Made by a program: the position numbers and the translations under genes. Below the pieces are notes generated by a model. That model saw nothing but the letters and a program-made list of their open reading frames with translations. It was not told the DNA's origin and did not search any database. From NCBI GenBank assembly GCA_964034945.1, contig OZ035962.1, forward strand, positions 102,808,784 to 102,872,783: a DNA stretch of 64,000 nucleotides. Direction: 5' to 3'. Source of the DNA: Chrysopilus asiliformis (lineage: Eukaryota > Arthropoda > Insecta > Diptera > Rhagionidae). Every line of letters begins with the position of its first letter. Within the stretch, counting starts at the first letter, position 1. Below are positions 12,501 through 27,500 of this stretch, in pieces.

Positions 12501-15500
12501 GAACTTAGCCTCGCATTTTACGAAAAACGGATCCACACAAAATTTCAAGTCTCTAGCTCAATCCGCGCGCCCGCAATCCGCGCCACAGACAGACGGACGG
12601 ACAGACGGACAGACAGACGGACAGACGGATGGACATGCAAAATTCAATTTTTTTTATCATTCTAAACACACTGGTGTAATTCATTTTTGTGTGTGATGAC
12701 GGGATCTTGGCGTTACAAACGGTAAGGCAAAGTTAATATACCCTTTCGTTTCACCATACGGGTATAAAAATTGGAAAAAAGCTGTTGGGTGTAGTGCAAC
12801 CGAAATTTCTTATCAAAAATTCATTTTTTTTTGGTTTTTTTTTCCTTCACTTAAAAAAAAACTCGTAGAACTTTTCGTCTGTTGCAATTTGATCTGCAAT
12901 GTTACAACATCAATAAAGAAAAACCTGTAAAAAAATTTCATCGAATATGTGCATGTAAAAAAATAGTAAAATCCATTGGGAGCAAAACAAGCGTATTTAC
13001 AAAATTTACAACAGAGGCGGAACATCAGCCTCATAGAGTATCAAAGAGCAATTACAAAACAAATTATAATCAAAGAGTTAAAATTAGCGAAGTTATTTTA
13101 ATAACAAGACCCATGTATGTTTATTGTTTTACAAATAACAAACATTCAGTTCATGCATGAATATACGATAAATTATTAACTTTAGCACTTTTTTAATTCT
13201 TATATTTCCAGTTAATTCAGTTCAAAGATATTTTAACAATGCAGGTACACCAGAATATAACGAAACACTCAGAACAAGCAATTAAAACTTAGTTGTACAA
13301 ATGCAAACGTTTGAATTACAAACGCGGATACCATTTCAAAGAACATTTTTTATTTTTGACAAAGGATTTTTTATGATGTTTTTGGAATAAAAGTGTGAAT
13401 TGAAAAATATTCTATGAAAGAACAGAAAAGGTTTAGTTTTTGTTATTTAGGAAAACATTACAACTTTCAATTAAAAAGGGTAAACTAATGAAAGCTTTGT
13501 TCACAATGTGTGACTATATGGAATAAACTTACGCTTTTTTTTTGAAACTTCATTGTTTTCATATTTTCTGATTTTCGTAGTAGTATTTACGTCTCGAGAA
13601 ATTGTTTGCCCGTCTAAATATAGGGCTGTCCATAAAATACGTCATGCTGATTTTTGGCTTTCAGCACCCCCCTCTTCCCCCTGCGCTTTTTGGGATTTTT
13701 TTTGTAACACCCTCACACTACCGAAGACGCTCCACCCCTTACCCTAAAAATGTGGCGCATTTCATGAAAAATCACTAATTAATACCATGTAAAAACTCTA
13801 AAACTTTATTAAATGTGTTTTTTATCTTTTCCATCTTTTCTGATACTTTCACGGAAATTCATAAAAAAATATGTCTTCAAAGGATATTCTCCGCAAATAT
13901 TTTCATTATTTATTCTTTTCATAAATATAGATTTTCCTTCCTCAATATATTCATCGTAAAAAGACTTTCAACATTTTCCAGATACATCTCGGTTGATACG
14001 TTGGAAAACACACATTTGTACATTTATAGCAAAATTGGGAAAAGATCGATGTGTTGTTATCTCTTCAAGCCTGATAACTAAAGAAAGAAACGCCTAAAAG
14101 AAAATAATTATTAGACCCATCCTTTTGCCAAAGCTCTTGATTAATGGAGATTTTGTGCAAAAAAAAAACTTTATAGATTAAAGTTGTGTATTTTCCGAGA
14201 CTTTAATATTTTATGAGATTCCAAGTAAAAGGGAAATACATGTTTATATCTTTTTCAATAAGGATATTTTATAAATAAAAACGTATGTAGAAGCGTTTAT
14301 AAATGTTTCGAAAATTTGATTAGAATTTTATTTAAAAAGTTTTATTATACATTTTGTGAATGTTTCACAGTTGAAAATTCTTAACAAAGTATTTTTCAAT
14401 TTAATGATTTTGTTTTCCTAAAAATACCAACACTTTTATACAATAATTCTTTTAAACCTGGCATAGAAGAGCCTTTTGTATAAATTTTAATACTTATTTA
14501 TGAAAAATTTTATTTAGATCAATTAAAAGGGATTTGTTTTACGAGAAATTTCGACATTTCCTATAAGTATAGATCGGAATTTTGATATGTTGTATTAAAA
14601 ACTGTTATAGAAATATGGTATTAAGCGATTTGACATATTTTAATAATCATGCATTATTACAAATTTTATTACCTTTCCATCACGATTCGGGGAAAAACTT
14701 TAACAATGAGTATTATTTTGTATTATTTTAATACAGCAAGTGTGAATACCCCTAATATTTTTTTAATGACTTTATTTTAATGCTTAGGTAAATTACGTAG
14801 TTGTGATTTTTTTTCCAACTTGTGACTAGAAGAAAACTGAGGTTGTGCATTGCTTTGAATCTTTATTTACCACCGAATATGTAAAAAAAGAGTATTTGGT
14901 GTAAAATATCATAAGATTTTAAATTATGTGACAGAAAAATCACAAATGATCACACAACAAAAAATTCTAACCTATTTTGTGTTTTATTAACGTTTTATTA
15001 ATAATTAAACATTTTAGTACACACCAGCGAACTTTTACTGTACACAAAATGAGTTAAAAAATCTAAAAAATTCACAATATTTATCTAAATTAAATGTTAA
15101 CGGATGTGGATAATCTGTAGGGACGGGTAGGGTGAAGTGGTCCGTAGGGAGAAGTGGCCCACCACCATTTTTTTTAGTAATAGTGATATCAGAACAGAAT
15201 ATGCAACTCTCATCGGTTTCTGTTGATGACAGCTTGTTTTTTTTTAGTCATTGAAGTGTGCAAACGTATATTTACTCACTCTCACAGACCAATGCCAAAA
15301 AAAGATTCTGAAAAGTTTTCGCAAGTATTCACATTCAACAACATTTTGACGAATTCATCATCAATTTCAATAGGGTAATTAATCTAAAATGTTGTTTACA
15401 TTATGAATTTGGTTAATCCACCGAATTTTTGAATTTTTTCCCACAATTGTGGGCTGCGTCATTCCGCGCAAAATAGCGTCGGTAGGGAGAAGTGGTCCAC

Positions 15501-18500
15501 GTTTGGTAGGGTGAAGTGGTCCACCCTGTCAATGTCATATTTCGTGTTTTCAAGTTTTTTTATTAGTTATTTTGAATGTTACGAATCGTGGCCGAAAATC
15601 GATGCGAAGCTCGATTATAACTTTTCACGAAAATCGAGCTGAATTAGAGAAGCAGAAAAAGCCGCCGGAAAGCGACGCTTAACAACTACACCGAAGAGAC
15701 CAACACCAAAACAGACCAAACGCTCATTTGTTACTTTCGAATAAACCATATTTTCGATCAAACTTCATGATTATAATTTTATTTGTCATTTATTTTTATG
15801 TTTATGCGATTTCTGGAAAAAATTTGTGGGTGGATCACTTCCTACCATTTTGAAAAAATCGAAAAATCAAAGTTTTCGATAGATACCTAAAAGTTAAATT
15901 TAATGTCAAAAAGTTGGCCATCTGTGAATGCAGAAAGTTAGCTTAGGTCTTGCGCTTACGACTTGACTATCTTATCATGCAAAAATTCCAATTTTTGACC
16001 ATTTTATGGCCAATAATAAAAACGTGGACCACTTAACCCTACCTGACCCTACATTTTGTTGTTTTTCCAATTTTGATGAATGGATGAACTTTTTTATGTA
16101 GAAAATCTCTTTACCAATTTAATGTAGATAAAATGAATTTTTCATTATGTACTTTTTAAGTCACGTACTACTTTAGTTGCAATCATTCCGAGGATTCTTG
16201 AATATATTTTTAATTGAAATCGAAATACGAAATAAACTGATTGAAAAATCGATCCAGATAAAACAAAACTCTGTTTAATTAAAACATTGGGAAACGAAAT
16301 TATTTTTATTTTTTGCAATGTTCTTTTACAATATTTTTAACCTCGTTTTTATTATTTATTTTAGGCTCAATCAGCAATATCGATGATGCAGAATATCACT
16401 GTAATAAAACACAGGTGCGAAAGGTGATTTCAGGTGTTGTGGGTGCTGCATCTTCGGTGACTTCGATCCAAGTGGCAAACTTACTTCGTTTATTTCGAAT
16501 ACCACAGGTAGGTCACATTTTTTTTAAATATTTTATACAATATTTTGACCCGATCCTGAAAAGTGTTCATAAACTGAAGCGTTGACAAAACGAAGCGATC
16601 ACGAAGCGAAGCTTACATGAAGCAAAGAAACTCTTCCCATAACAAGTAATGTAAAACTATGTAATCCATTACCAAGCCACGCCGCGCAAGTTTTTGCCTT
16701 TTTAAACCCTCTTTCGTCTTCCCCTCATTATTTTCCTTTTGCGATTTTTTATATGGGATTTGAAACCACCATCACACTGTTATAGTATCCCCTATCCTTT
16801 AATGGAAGACATGATTTCCATAATTCAAATACTTATTCGAAAGAAGTTTTTTTTTGTTTTTCAAAGAAACTATCATATATTTTGTAGGGCGACTGTATTT
16901 TTTTTTGTGTGAATAAGGGACAGATTACCAGTGCTGAGCGGTGTGGGCGGCGATGGGGACGGACTTCGAGATCCGAGATTAATCGCGAAAAATTTGATCA
17001 AAGAAAAGAGGGTTTGTCCAAATTTTATATATTTTTTGGACAAACGAAAGGGGAATTTTGTGATAATATAGAATTTTGTGATAATATAGAAAGTCTTTTT
17101 CTATATTATCACTTTTTGTTGTTTTGGGTTTTGGAAAAAAAAAATGTAAAAATTGTGCCGCAGGCGAAAATTAAAAAAAAATGCGGCGCGGGCAATAATT
17201 TTTGATTTTCGAGCTCAATTTTCTCAGTGATTTAGAAATTACGAAACTAAATTGCATGAACTCGGGGCAAAGCTTAGTTTCTGGGACGCTGTGTCAACAT
17301 GCCAGAATCCGGGACTGTCCCGGGCTTTCCGGGACGTATTGACAAATATTTTATGGAAACAGTAAAAATAACTGGGGAGAATATACACGAAAATTTAAAG
17401 CGAAGTAAAGTTGGAGTAGAAGGTGTTAAGAAAGGAGACCATGCTGCTTTGAACCACATTTTCACGCTTGAAAAACACTTAAAAAATTATGAAAAAATTT
17501 TCAAGTGTGGAAATGTGGTTCAAAGCAGTGTTAAATGATTTTAAATAACTTGAATTTGTTAATTATTTATTATCTCTTTTGTTAATTATTTAATATAATC
17601 TAAGAAACTAGACCTATGTGAACTTGGCTTGCGAAGTGCGGAAACTCGAAATAAAATTTACATGAAAAAATTGTACTAAAATTGTACTAAATTGTACCGC
17701 AAAGAAAAAAAAGTGTACTAGTACAGTTTTCTCAAAAATCGAAAAAAAATATTTTTTGGTTTCGGAAGAAATTTTTTTTCGTAGAATAATTGTACTAAAA
17801 TTGTACTAAATTGTACCACAAAGGAAAAAAATTGTACTCGTTCAGGTTTCTCGGAAATTGAAAAAAATCGAAAAAAATGATTTTTCGCGAGAAATCGGCA
17901 GTCTTGTTTCGGAAGGAAAAAATGTTTCTGCAGAATAATTGTACTAAAATTGTACTAAATTGTACCGCAAAGAAAAAAAAGTGTACTAGTATAGTTTTCT
18001 CAAAAATCGAAAAAAAAATAATTTTTGGTTTCGGAAGAAATTTTTTTTCGTAGAATAATTGTACTAAATTGTACCACAAAGGAAAAAAATTGTACTCGTT
18101 CAGGTTCCTCGGAAATTGAAAAAAATCGAAAAAAAAATGATTTTTCGCGAGAAATCGACAGTCTTGTTTCGGAAGGAAAAAATGGTTCTGCAGAATAATT
18201 GTACTAAAATTGTACTAAATTGTACCGCAAAGAAAAAAAAGTGTACTCGTTCAGGTTCCTCGGAAATTGAAAAAAATCGAAAAAAACGATTTTTCGCGAG
18301 AAATCGACAGTGTTGTACAGTTTTTGTACAGTTTTCTCAAAAATCGAAAAAAAAAAATATTTTTTGGTTTCGGAAGAAATTTTTTTTACTAGTACACTTT
18401 TTTTTCTTTGCGGTACAATTTAGTACAATTTTAGTACAATTATTCTGCATCAAAAAAAATTTCATCCGAAAACACTGCCGGCTGGTCTTTTTTCAATTTT

Positions 18501-21500
18501 TAATTTCTGTCGAATCCTTTCGAGTACAATTTTTTTAAAATGCAGTACAATTTAGTACAATTTTAGTACAATTTTTTCATGTAAATTTTATTTCGAGTTT
18601 CCGCACTTCGCAAGCCAAGTTCACATAGGTAGAAACTAGCATAGCCAAAGTTCCATGAAAATGGAAAATAATTTCAACTTGAACGAAATTTAAAAAACCT
18701 AAACACTAATTGGCTATATTTACAGCAACGCCCAATCACTTTGACAACGGGGTCCGGATGAGAATTGAATTCATTAAAAGTCAAAGTTCCTTTAATTTTA
18801 TTTACCTATTGAGTCTTTAGTTCATTTTATTTTAAAATTGTTAAAAGTTTCATGCTTTTTTTCGTAGCAAAATGATTTCATTTTACCAGTCCCATACGGA
18901 CAAGTTCCTCTTTTAATTTGGCCTTTTTTGTGCCAAGAAAATGGTGATATATAAAATTTGCATTAATCCGAAATTAGAAACCACTTTGATTCGATTTACA
19001 TAAAATGCTGTTCCGTACGATAAAGTTTTGTACGAATATTTTATGAATTACACAAAAAAATCGAATTTAAATAATTAAATTGACCATTAGATGCAATTAG
19101 AAAATTATTACACACTAGATAAAGTTAGACTAAATTCAAACTAATTGAAATCGACGATATGAGATTGCTTAAAACATGCAATAAAACCCAATCAATTATT
19201 AAAATTGAATAATTAATAGAAAATATAAACACATATTAATTTAGAAATAGGAATAAAATCTAAAATTCAAAATATATTTAGAAACACTCGATGTTAACAG
19301 CGATTTCGCAAGTGCTTTCTTTTACGTGGTATAGATTGGCTAAGTAATATATTTTTCCGCTATGAGATGCGACGGGCAGAAAAGAATAAAAAAAGTTCAA
19401 TTCTCTTATAAATTCGTCCTCACTAGTAAAATCAGAAGAAATTGGCATCCACGGCACGGGAAATTTCGGAAAATCCCACTAAAACATTACACCATACACC
19501 GATTTTCATAATTTTTTTTTTGATAGTTATCAAATTCAAATACCTAGAACTCATCTGCAGGCACAAAAGTGATAAAGTGAACGATTTTTGAGAAATAGAA
19601 AAGTGTCGTTACTTTTCACAAAATCCGTGTTTTTAAAAATTCGTATCTCGCGAATGGTTTGTCACAGGCACACCATATTTTTATCAAAATGCTATAAAAT
19701 TTCCCCAGAAGTCTAAGAAAAATATGTTGAAAGATAAATTTTGTGGAAAATTTTCCAGGATTTTCAAATTGATGTTTGAATTTGAAATTTTTCTGTGGCA
19801 CTTCAATCAACAGTTTTTTTTCTGACTCAACAGAATAAAATTCCAGAGAAATCTGTCTAAAGCTCAATTCACACTAACGATTGCGATTACGATTGTGCTT
19901 CCACGCTCAATGCTTTCATGTCCCTATCGTCGAAAGCTTTGATCTCATTGGTCGAGAAACTTCAATCTCAATCGTTATTGCAATCGCTAGTCTGAATCCT
20001 ACATAAAAACGTTTTCGTTCGTATGGGAGGTACCCCCCCCCCCCCCCCCCCCCTAATGGTCCATTTTTGCCCATTAACGAACATTTTACGAAAGACGAAT
20101 CTGCTTAAAATTTTAAGTCTCTAGCGCAATCCCTGTGCCCGCAATTCGCGCCACAGACGGACAGACAGACAGACGGACGGACGAACATGCAAAATTCAAT
20201 TTTTTTTATCATTACACACACACTGGTGTAATTCATTTTTGTGTGTGATGACGGGATCTTGGCGTTACAAACGGTAAGGCAAATTTAATATACCCGGAGT
20301 GAATCGAAATTGGGATTTTAAAAAAGCCGCCATGTTTCGTTTAACGGATTTCCATCAAAATTTGATTTGATCGTACCATTCTAGGAGCAGATATGCTTGT
20401 AAAATGTCATAGCTCTAGCTCAAGTGATTTTACAGAAATCTTGCAGACAGACTAAGAGACAGAAAGATATTTTTGTAATATGACTAATATGGTATAGTAA
20501 TTATTATGCTACATATAAGAAATTACATATAAGAAAATATAAGAAATTAAAAAAAAATACCTTCATGGGTTTGTTTTAATTCGAAATACTGAAAAACTCC
20601 CCTAAACAATAGTTTGTTTACTAAATGTAGTAAAAAATTCTCATAATAAACAATTCTTGATTTTTTAATAACAGGAGGATATTTTCTTTCATAATTTTCT
20701 CTATCTTTGCAGGTTTCCTTCTTCTCCACAAGTCCAGAGCTTAGCAATAAACAGCGTTTTGAGTATTTCTCTAGGACAATACCATCGGATCATTATCAAG
20801 TAAAAGCTATGGTGGAAATCGTTCGTAGAATGGGCTGGAGCTACATATCCATCATCTATGAGGAAAGCAACTACGGAATTAAGGTATTGAGGAAATAAAA
20901 GAAAAAGTCATTCATTGTGATGGCATAATATTTCGCATTAAAATTTTTGTAATTATCGCTATTGTTGTGACTAAACACTAAAGACGGAATTTCATTTCAT
21001 TCAACAGGCATTTGAGGAACTCGAAGAATTATTAGCCAAGCATAATATCTGCATAGCCGTCAAGGAGAAACTAGTCAAGGATTCTGGAGTAGCAGAGGAG
21101 ATCGCCTATGACAACATAGTGGTGAAGCTCTTGACAAAACCTCGAGCTCGTGGTAAGCAACAAAAAATTCCATTTTCTCGTTTTTTTTTTTTAATTAAAG
21201 CAAAAAACAAAAAAAAAATGAAGCGACATATAAAATAAGAACGACGCGGTGTTTGTGTTTGCGCACCCTATTAAGACATTTATATCTTATCTTCCAATAT
21301 ACAGACAGTCTTGACCTTCATCAATTGAAGTGTTTGTCAATATTTGATTGATTCACTCCATTGCCAGCATATTTCCCTTCTTTACACGTTTTCATATTGG
21401 TATGAGGGCAATTTACTTTCCTTTTCCTTTTTATTTATCATTTTTATATTTCCATCGTTTCCTTTCAATTTATTTTCGATAGGAACCATACACAGTCCAC

Positions 21501-24500
21501 TGATTGACTCCTTTCTGCTATGGCGAAAAGATCTAATTTCGTTTTTCCAATGTCCCAAAGTTATTTATTCGTTATGAAGTTTTTTTTTCATCCCTTTTTG
21601 TCATTTCTTCCTCCACTTTGCCAAATATTTCATTTAGAATGGCAAATAGTAAGGATATGGTCAATATATGATGTTAAATAAATAAAAAAATATCTCATCT
21701 TTTCACATATTTGTTATTTTCGTATTGGTCATTCAACGTGGGATTATATTTCCTTATAACAAGACGGAAATTTAAAAAAAAAAATCTGATCTAGAGAAAA
21801 AATATGTGAAAATGCTTGTCCCCATTTGATGAATAGATGATGAAATCAGATATAGATTGTATATGTCAGGATATTTTTCATCAAATATCCTATAACTTTA
21901 ACAGATGATTCGATCATAATCATTTTTCAATTCCACTTGAAAAATTTGGGTCCCACATAATTTTTTAGTGAAAATAGAGAAAGTTTTATAATGCACTTGG
22001 AAAAAATCTTCAAAAAAAATCGAAATAAAAAGTTCCAAGTAAGCAAAACAATTATAAAGTGTATTTAAACATTTAGTGACACTTAATTTGTTGAAAATTA
22101 AAAAAAAACCTTAAATAAACATAATACTCCACAAAAGTTTCCATTAATTTATCGCCATTAGATTTTTCTTGCTGACTTTCTATTTGCGTTTTTATTTGTT
22201 CATCTCTGTTCGGTCGGTAAGCTCTGTAAGCGTTCGAGGAAGAAAGAAAACTCCGCTCAAAGATTTGTGTGATTAACAGCCGTATTCTGGCGTTGTGATA
22301 CTTAACCCTTAGAGGCACAGAAAAATAGCAAATATTTTCACCCTTCCGGCACTCGAAAAAAAAATTTTTTTTTTGATTTTTTTTAGTGGTACCATTTTAA
22401 AGTATCATACGGCAATGAAAGACGGTTTAATTGGTGGTACAATTTTGATACCACCGTGCAGTATTTGTTACAAAAAAGGTGGTACATCGCGTGTACCACC
22501 AAGCCTTTAAGGGTTAAGTCACAAGTCACAAGTCCATAGAATTTGAGGCTCTTGTGACCGAGTTGTGACTAGTGACCGTAGCTAGAATAAGGCTGTTAAT
22601 CCCATCAGATTACGCCCGCATAAAGCTTGAAACAGGTAATTTTGTTAATAGGGTCGTTTGTTTGTGAAATGGCAGCGTCAGAATTACGTTCCTGTGTCAT
22701 AATTGCGGCGTGGCACACCACTGAAAAGTGTTTCCCACTACGGATGTCGTTGCGCATCTCATTCCCACAACGGCGATGTGCCCGCGACAAAAATCGCTTA
22801 TCACCGCGATTTGCATGGTGACGAAATATGTGAATAAAGACGACACGGCTACTTAAAATGTTATTTGGATAGAGCATCAGTTAACGCGATAAAATTGTGA
22901 CCCAAAAATTGTGACCCAAAGCAATGAAACAGATTGAAACATAAAGAGAGAAAAATATCCTTCCGCTTAGATGAAGCCACACATAATAAATAAAAAAAAT
23001 GTTTGAGGCTAGCAAAGTTTTGTCGAATCACGACGACCATAAAAGACATCCGAAATCGGTTGTTATGGAGCAGTTGGAAAAATTTAAGCAACTCATATGT
23101 GTTACTCAAAAAATACGAGTAAATACTCAAATTTCCTCACGACAATCGGGCCTCGTTAAAGTCCATAAAAGCTAGAAACGCTTAATAATAAAAATTCTTT
23201 TTAGTGTTTTGCAATATGTTGAACTTTGATGTTTCTCAGCTAAATGTAGAATCCTTCGTTTGTACTATAATAAAAAAAATAAAAAACATAAGTGATGAAA
23301 ATATAATAAAATAAAATAGATGACGAGCTATGAGTAATAATCTAGCAAGTTGCTACCATCAAAAACCAAAAGTAATTCGCCTTTTTTGTGTGGCATTGGC
23401 TTTGTATATCTCTCGTCAGTGAAAGTATGGGAATGTGCACTGGAAGTACTTAAATATAAAAATTTATCTCAATGCCTCAACAAAGTGACTCTGTGTAAAC
23501 AAAAGGGTCGAACAACAGAAAGACATTTTTTTTAGCCATTGGAGAGATTTTCAAGAATTTGGGCATGACCATCTAGACGTAAGAACCCTCATAAAACATA
23601 TAAATGTTCGACGTAGAATGGCCACCTAGTAAAGTAATTTGAAACTTGTGACCGTTCAAGGATAAACCACTTTACTAAAGGATGTAATATTACTCCGTCA
23701 GTAATTCTACTACCCGCACAGTTCTTATTATTCCTGATTGCTCCCAGTGCCAACATCAAATGGTGGAAATAGTTGGAATCTGTACGACTTGATATCAAGG
23801 ACCAAAGCCAGTGTATCTTGAAGATAAGATTTACTGTATATTTGTATTATTATGTGATGTGATGAATGTAGTAGAAGAAAAAGGAAGGCGTCAAAATCAC
23901 CAAATTATACTCTTCATTCCGCTCCAGTTGCTTTTGTATAGGAGAAGAGAGCATACTTGTCGACATTTCATTTGAAGTATGCCATCCTCACTTACTCTTT
24001 CACCCCTTATTTTGTACCCTGGATGAAGTTCTTCTTCTTCTCAACCTGGTTTTTACATGAAGCTGAACCTTACCGCGCTAAGTGATTGCCGTTGCCACGA
24101 GTGACTTTAAGAATCTGACACAGCAAAGGAGTATATTTAGCATATCCCTGTCTTATAAAAGAATTTACTTGAGGAATCCAAAAACATTGAGTTATATAAG
24201 TCTCGCAAATAACATAGTGAACAAATTTCTCCGATTCCTTTCTGAATCTTTTTTTTTGGTTATAAAATACGTAACACTAATTTTCGACCTTTCGAAACCC
24301 ACTTTTTCGCGATTTTTTCTGAAGAGTACCGCAGCTACACTTTTTGGCAGATCTATTTTTGTTCTTGAAATTTTAGGTCAGAATTTTAGATTCTTTGAGA
24401 TCCCATATTCTTTGAGTTCAGAATATTATTAAACAGAGCTTTTCCATACATCAAAATTTAATCATTGCATGTTCACCGCTTATCTTTCAAGCGCGAATAT

Positions 24501-27500
24501 TCTTGCGATTTTCTCGAAAAAGGTATTAATACAAAATCATTTAGAATGTGATTTTGCATAAGAATTCCATACATGAAAATTGAATAGGACCAAAACTGTT
24601 CTTTGCACTTTTATGAACAAATTGATTTTTTTCTGTTTGAAAGTTTAAAAACATGCTCTTCAAGGGGGTGCGAGAACATGGTTAGAGATTCTAATGGGTG
24701 CAGACTACTAAAAAGTCTGGGACTCACAGCTCTACACGATATTTTGCAATTGCATGGCTCTAAATTTTTCTTTAAATGTTTTTTTTTTAATTGGTGGTCT
24801 GATGACCTACGAGGAAGCGATTCAGTTAAATGTCGTATTCGGACAATATTTATTTGACCTGTAATTTGTGGCTTCAGCGGAGAATCGGTTTGTGTAAAAC
24901 TGTGATTGTCACATGCCGGTAGTTAAGTGTATTCTCTAGATTCTGTCCGTTAAAATATGTCTGCTCGAGATAACTCGAGTGCGTGTGTTTCTGCTCATCT
25001 AAAACTGCTAGTATGTTTTAAATTGACTACGGATACGCGCCTTTTTTATAGTTTCAGTCAGAGCTTAGGGGAAGACCTTTTAATGCCGAAGCACAGATCA
25101 GGATGGTTGGAAGAACGAAAGAAGATATAGAATATGCTGTGTATCCCAACAGAGCGACGATGCTCGAGAGACGGTAATAAATCTGCCAAAGACTGTCTGC
25201 AATCAGTCTCATCGCACGTTTTATGAGTTTTGCTTTAAGATTTATCAAGTTTGGCGACAAATATGTAATCTTCCAACTTTGTTCATATTAGTACATCGAT
25301 AAACCAAATGTTAGTTGGGATGTTTTCTTATAGTAGAAAAATTCGTAAACATCCAACATGCGGAGATCAGTGCCGATGGGTTTTATGTCCTCCTCAAAAT
25401 GAGGTTTTATGTTTTCATTAAACGGAAACAAGAAATCCACATCCTGACAACTGTGGAAATTGCCCCTTTGATTGTGGTCGGTTTGTCTTCTTCATGACAT
25501 TGGAATATCCCTTCCAAATACAGCCTCTATTGTGGGAATTAAATGAAAAAAAAAGTGTTGGAAAAATTATGTAACCAACACAATTTCTTGACTTGGCTCC
25601 GAAAGCATTATTTCACAGTCAGACTGTCAGCACTTTGTCTTTACAATGGTTTTGGTTAATTAGAGCAAACCTAAACGCATTAATATGGCAAAAAGCCTTC
25701 AATATACTCACTTACTCAGCTCCAGCGCCACTAACCCTCGCCACAACCATTGCTCCTATAAAAGTAAGTGTTATTCTGTTTATTTGATTTTCAAGAAATT
25801 TCGCCCTTGGAAATGTCTTTAGCTCGGTTGGTCTATGAATATACACGGTAAAAAATCTTGGATTAAATTCTAATCAAAAGTGGATTACACTAGACCTATA
25901 TGTGTTCCAATGCAAAATTCTAATCCAATAGTAAGTATGGATTAGAAATTTTCTTGCATTTATTTTTGTTTTAATTTAGTATTAAAGTCTAGAATTTTAA
26001 TTAAATTGTCGACATTAATATTAAAAGTATTTAAGTTGAATATATAATTAAATATCAGTGGTGATCAGCACAAAACGTTCCTCTTCAATATTTAGTTTCG
26101 GAAGATAAGGGTCTTTCAATAAGGACATAACAATTTTGCATTTTAATAAAAACTCACCCTAAAACTTTTTTTATGATCTGGCAATGCTAAAACGTCAGTC
26201 AAGGATTACATTTTTATCATGGTGAAGTTCACGAACGAGCAACGTTTGGAAATTATTAAAACTTACTACCGAAATTCTGAGTCGGTGGTCGCAATCGTGT
26301 AATCTCGAGAAATGGTCCGGTCGAATGGCCACCTCGCTCATGCGATTCAACGCCGTTGCATTTTTTTTATGGGGTTATGTTAAGTCGTTGGTTTATGCCA
26401 ACAAGCCAACAACGTTAGAGGAGCTCAGCAACAATATCGAACGCGAAATTGCCAACGTTCCGGCCGATATGTGGGGAAGAGTGGTGGAAAATTGGCTCCA
26501 AAGAATCAATCAGCAAACGTGCTCGCGGTGGCCATATGAACGTAATCGAATTTCATACTTAAATGTAACATGTCCACTACACCTGGAATAAACTTCAGCC
26601 CGATATCTCAATTATTCTGTGTTTTATTTAAATACAAAATTGTTATGTCCTTGTTGAAAGACCCGATATATGTAAAATATAATATTTTTTCAAATATCTT
26701 GAGAACCGTTAGAGACACACAAAAATCCATAAGGCAGAAACTGTAGACCATTTTATATACTTTAAATTTTGTTATATTCATTTTTCCCTAAAAGCGCATA
26801 GATTTCGAGAACTTTAAAAAACCGTATTTTACCAAAAAAAAATGGTATGTGAGGTACCCATTGAGGTACCTATTGATACTCTTCCAAAAGATGATAGAAA
26901 AATTGATAGAATACAATACCTTCCTTCTATAGAAAAGAAAAATAAAAATAATTAATAAAATATGACGACAAAGAATACCAAAATATTTTCGATAATTCGC
27001 ATGTATTAAATTTAATCCAAAATAATTGTTTTTTTACAACATAATTTTTTGATTGAAAAATTCTCCAGGATTTTTTGCTGTGTACGTTTCTTAAGTTATT
27101 CTTACTTAATGGAATGAGTTTTCGGTTTAAGGTTTCACTCATTTATCCACATGAAGACAAGATATGTGCATACAATTATAGATATAAGAAACATTGCCGA
27201 ACACATGGACCAAAACAAAAGTATTTCTTCTCAAAAATAAGAAAAATAAGTCACAAGAAATACACCACAGATGAAAGTACCTAAAATATACTCAATTCAA
27301 GCGTGTGTATAAACGTATAAATTTAATTCATATACATTAAGTTATGTACATAACACTTGCCACACACTTAAGATAAATGCATAAAATTTTTCTTGTTTCG
27401 AAAATTTGAGCTAGAGACTTGAAATTTTTCACAATTGCGTTTCTAGCAAATAGCAAGGCTCAGTTCTTGAACGAGCAAAATCGGACCATTCCTTATCTCC

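Noticed and set aside
18116..18538. 140-codon Lys/Phe-rich frame
   Set aside because: It lies inside the tandem-repeat interior of the Mutator-like element.
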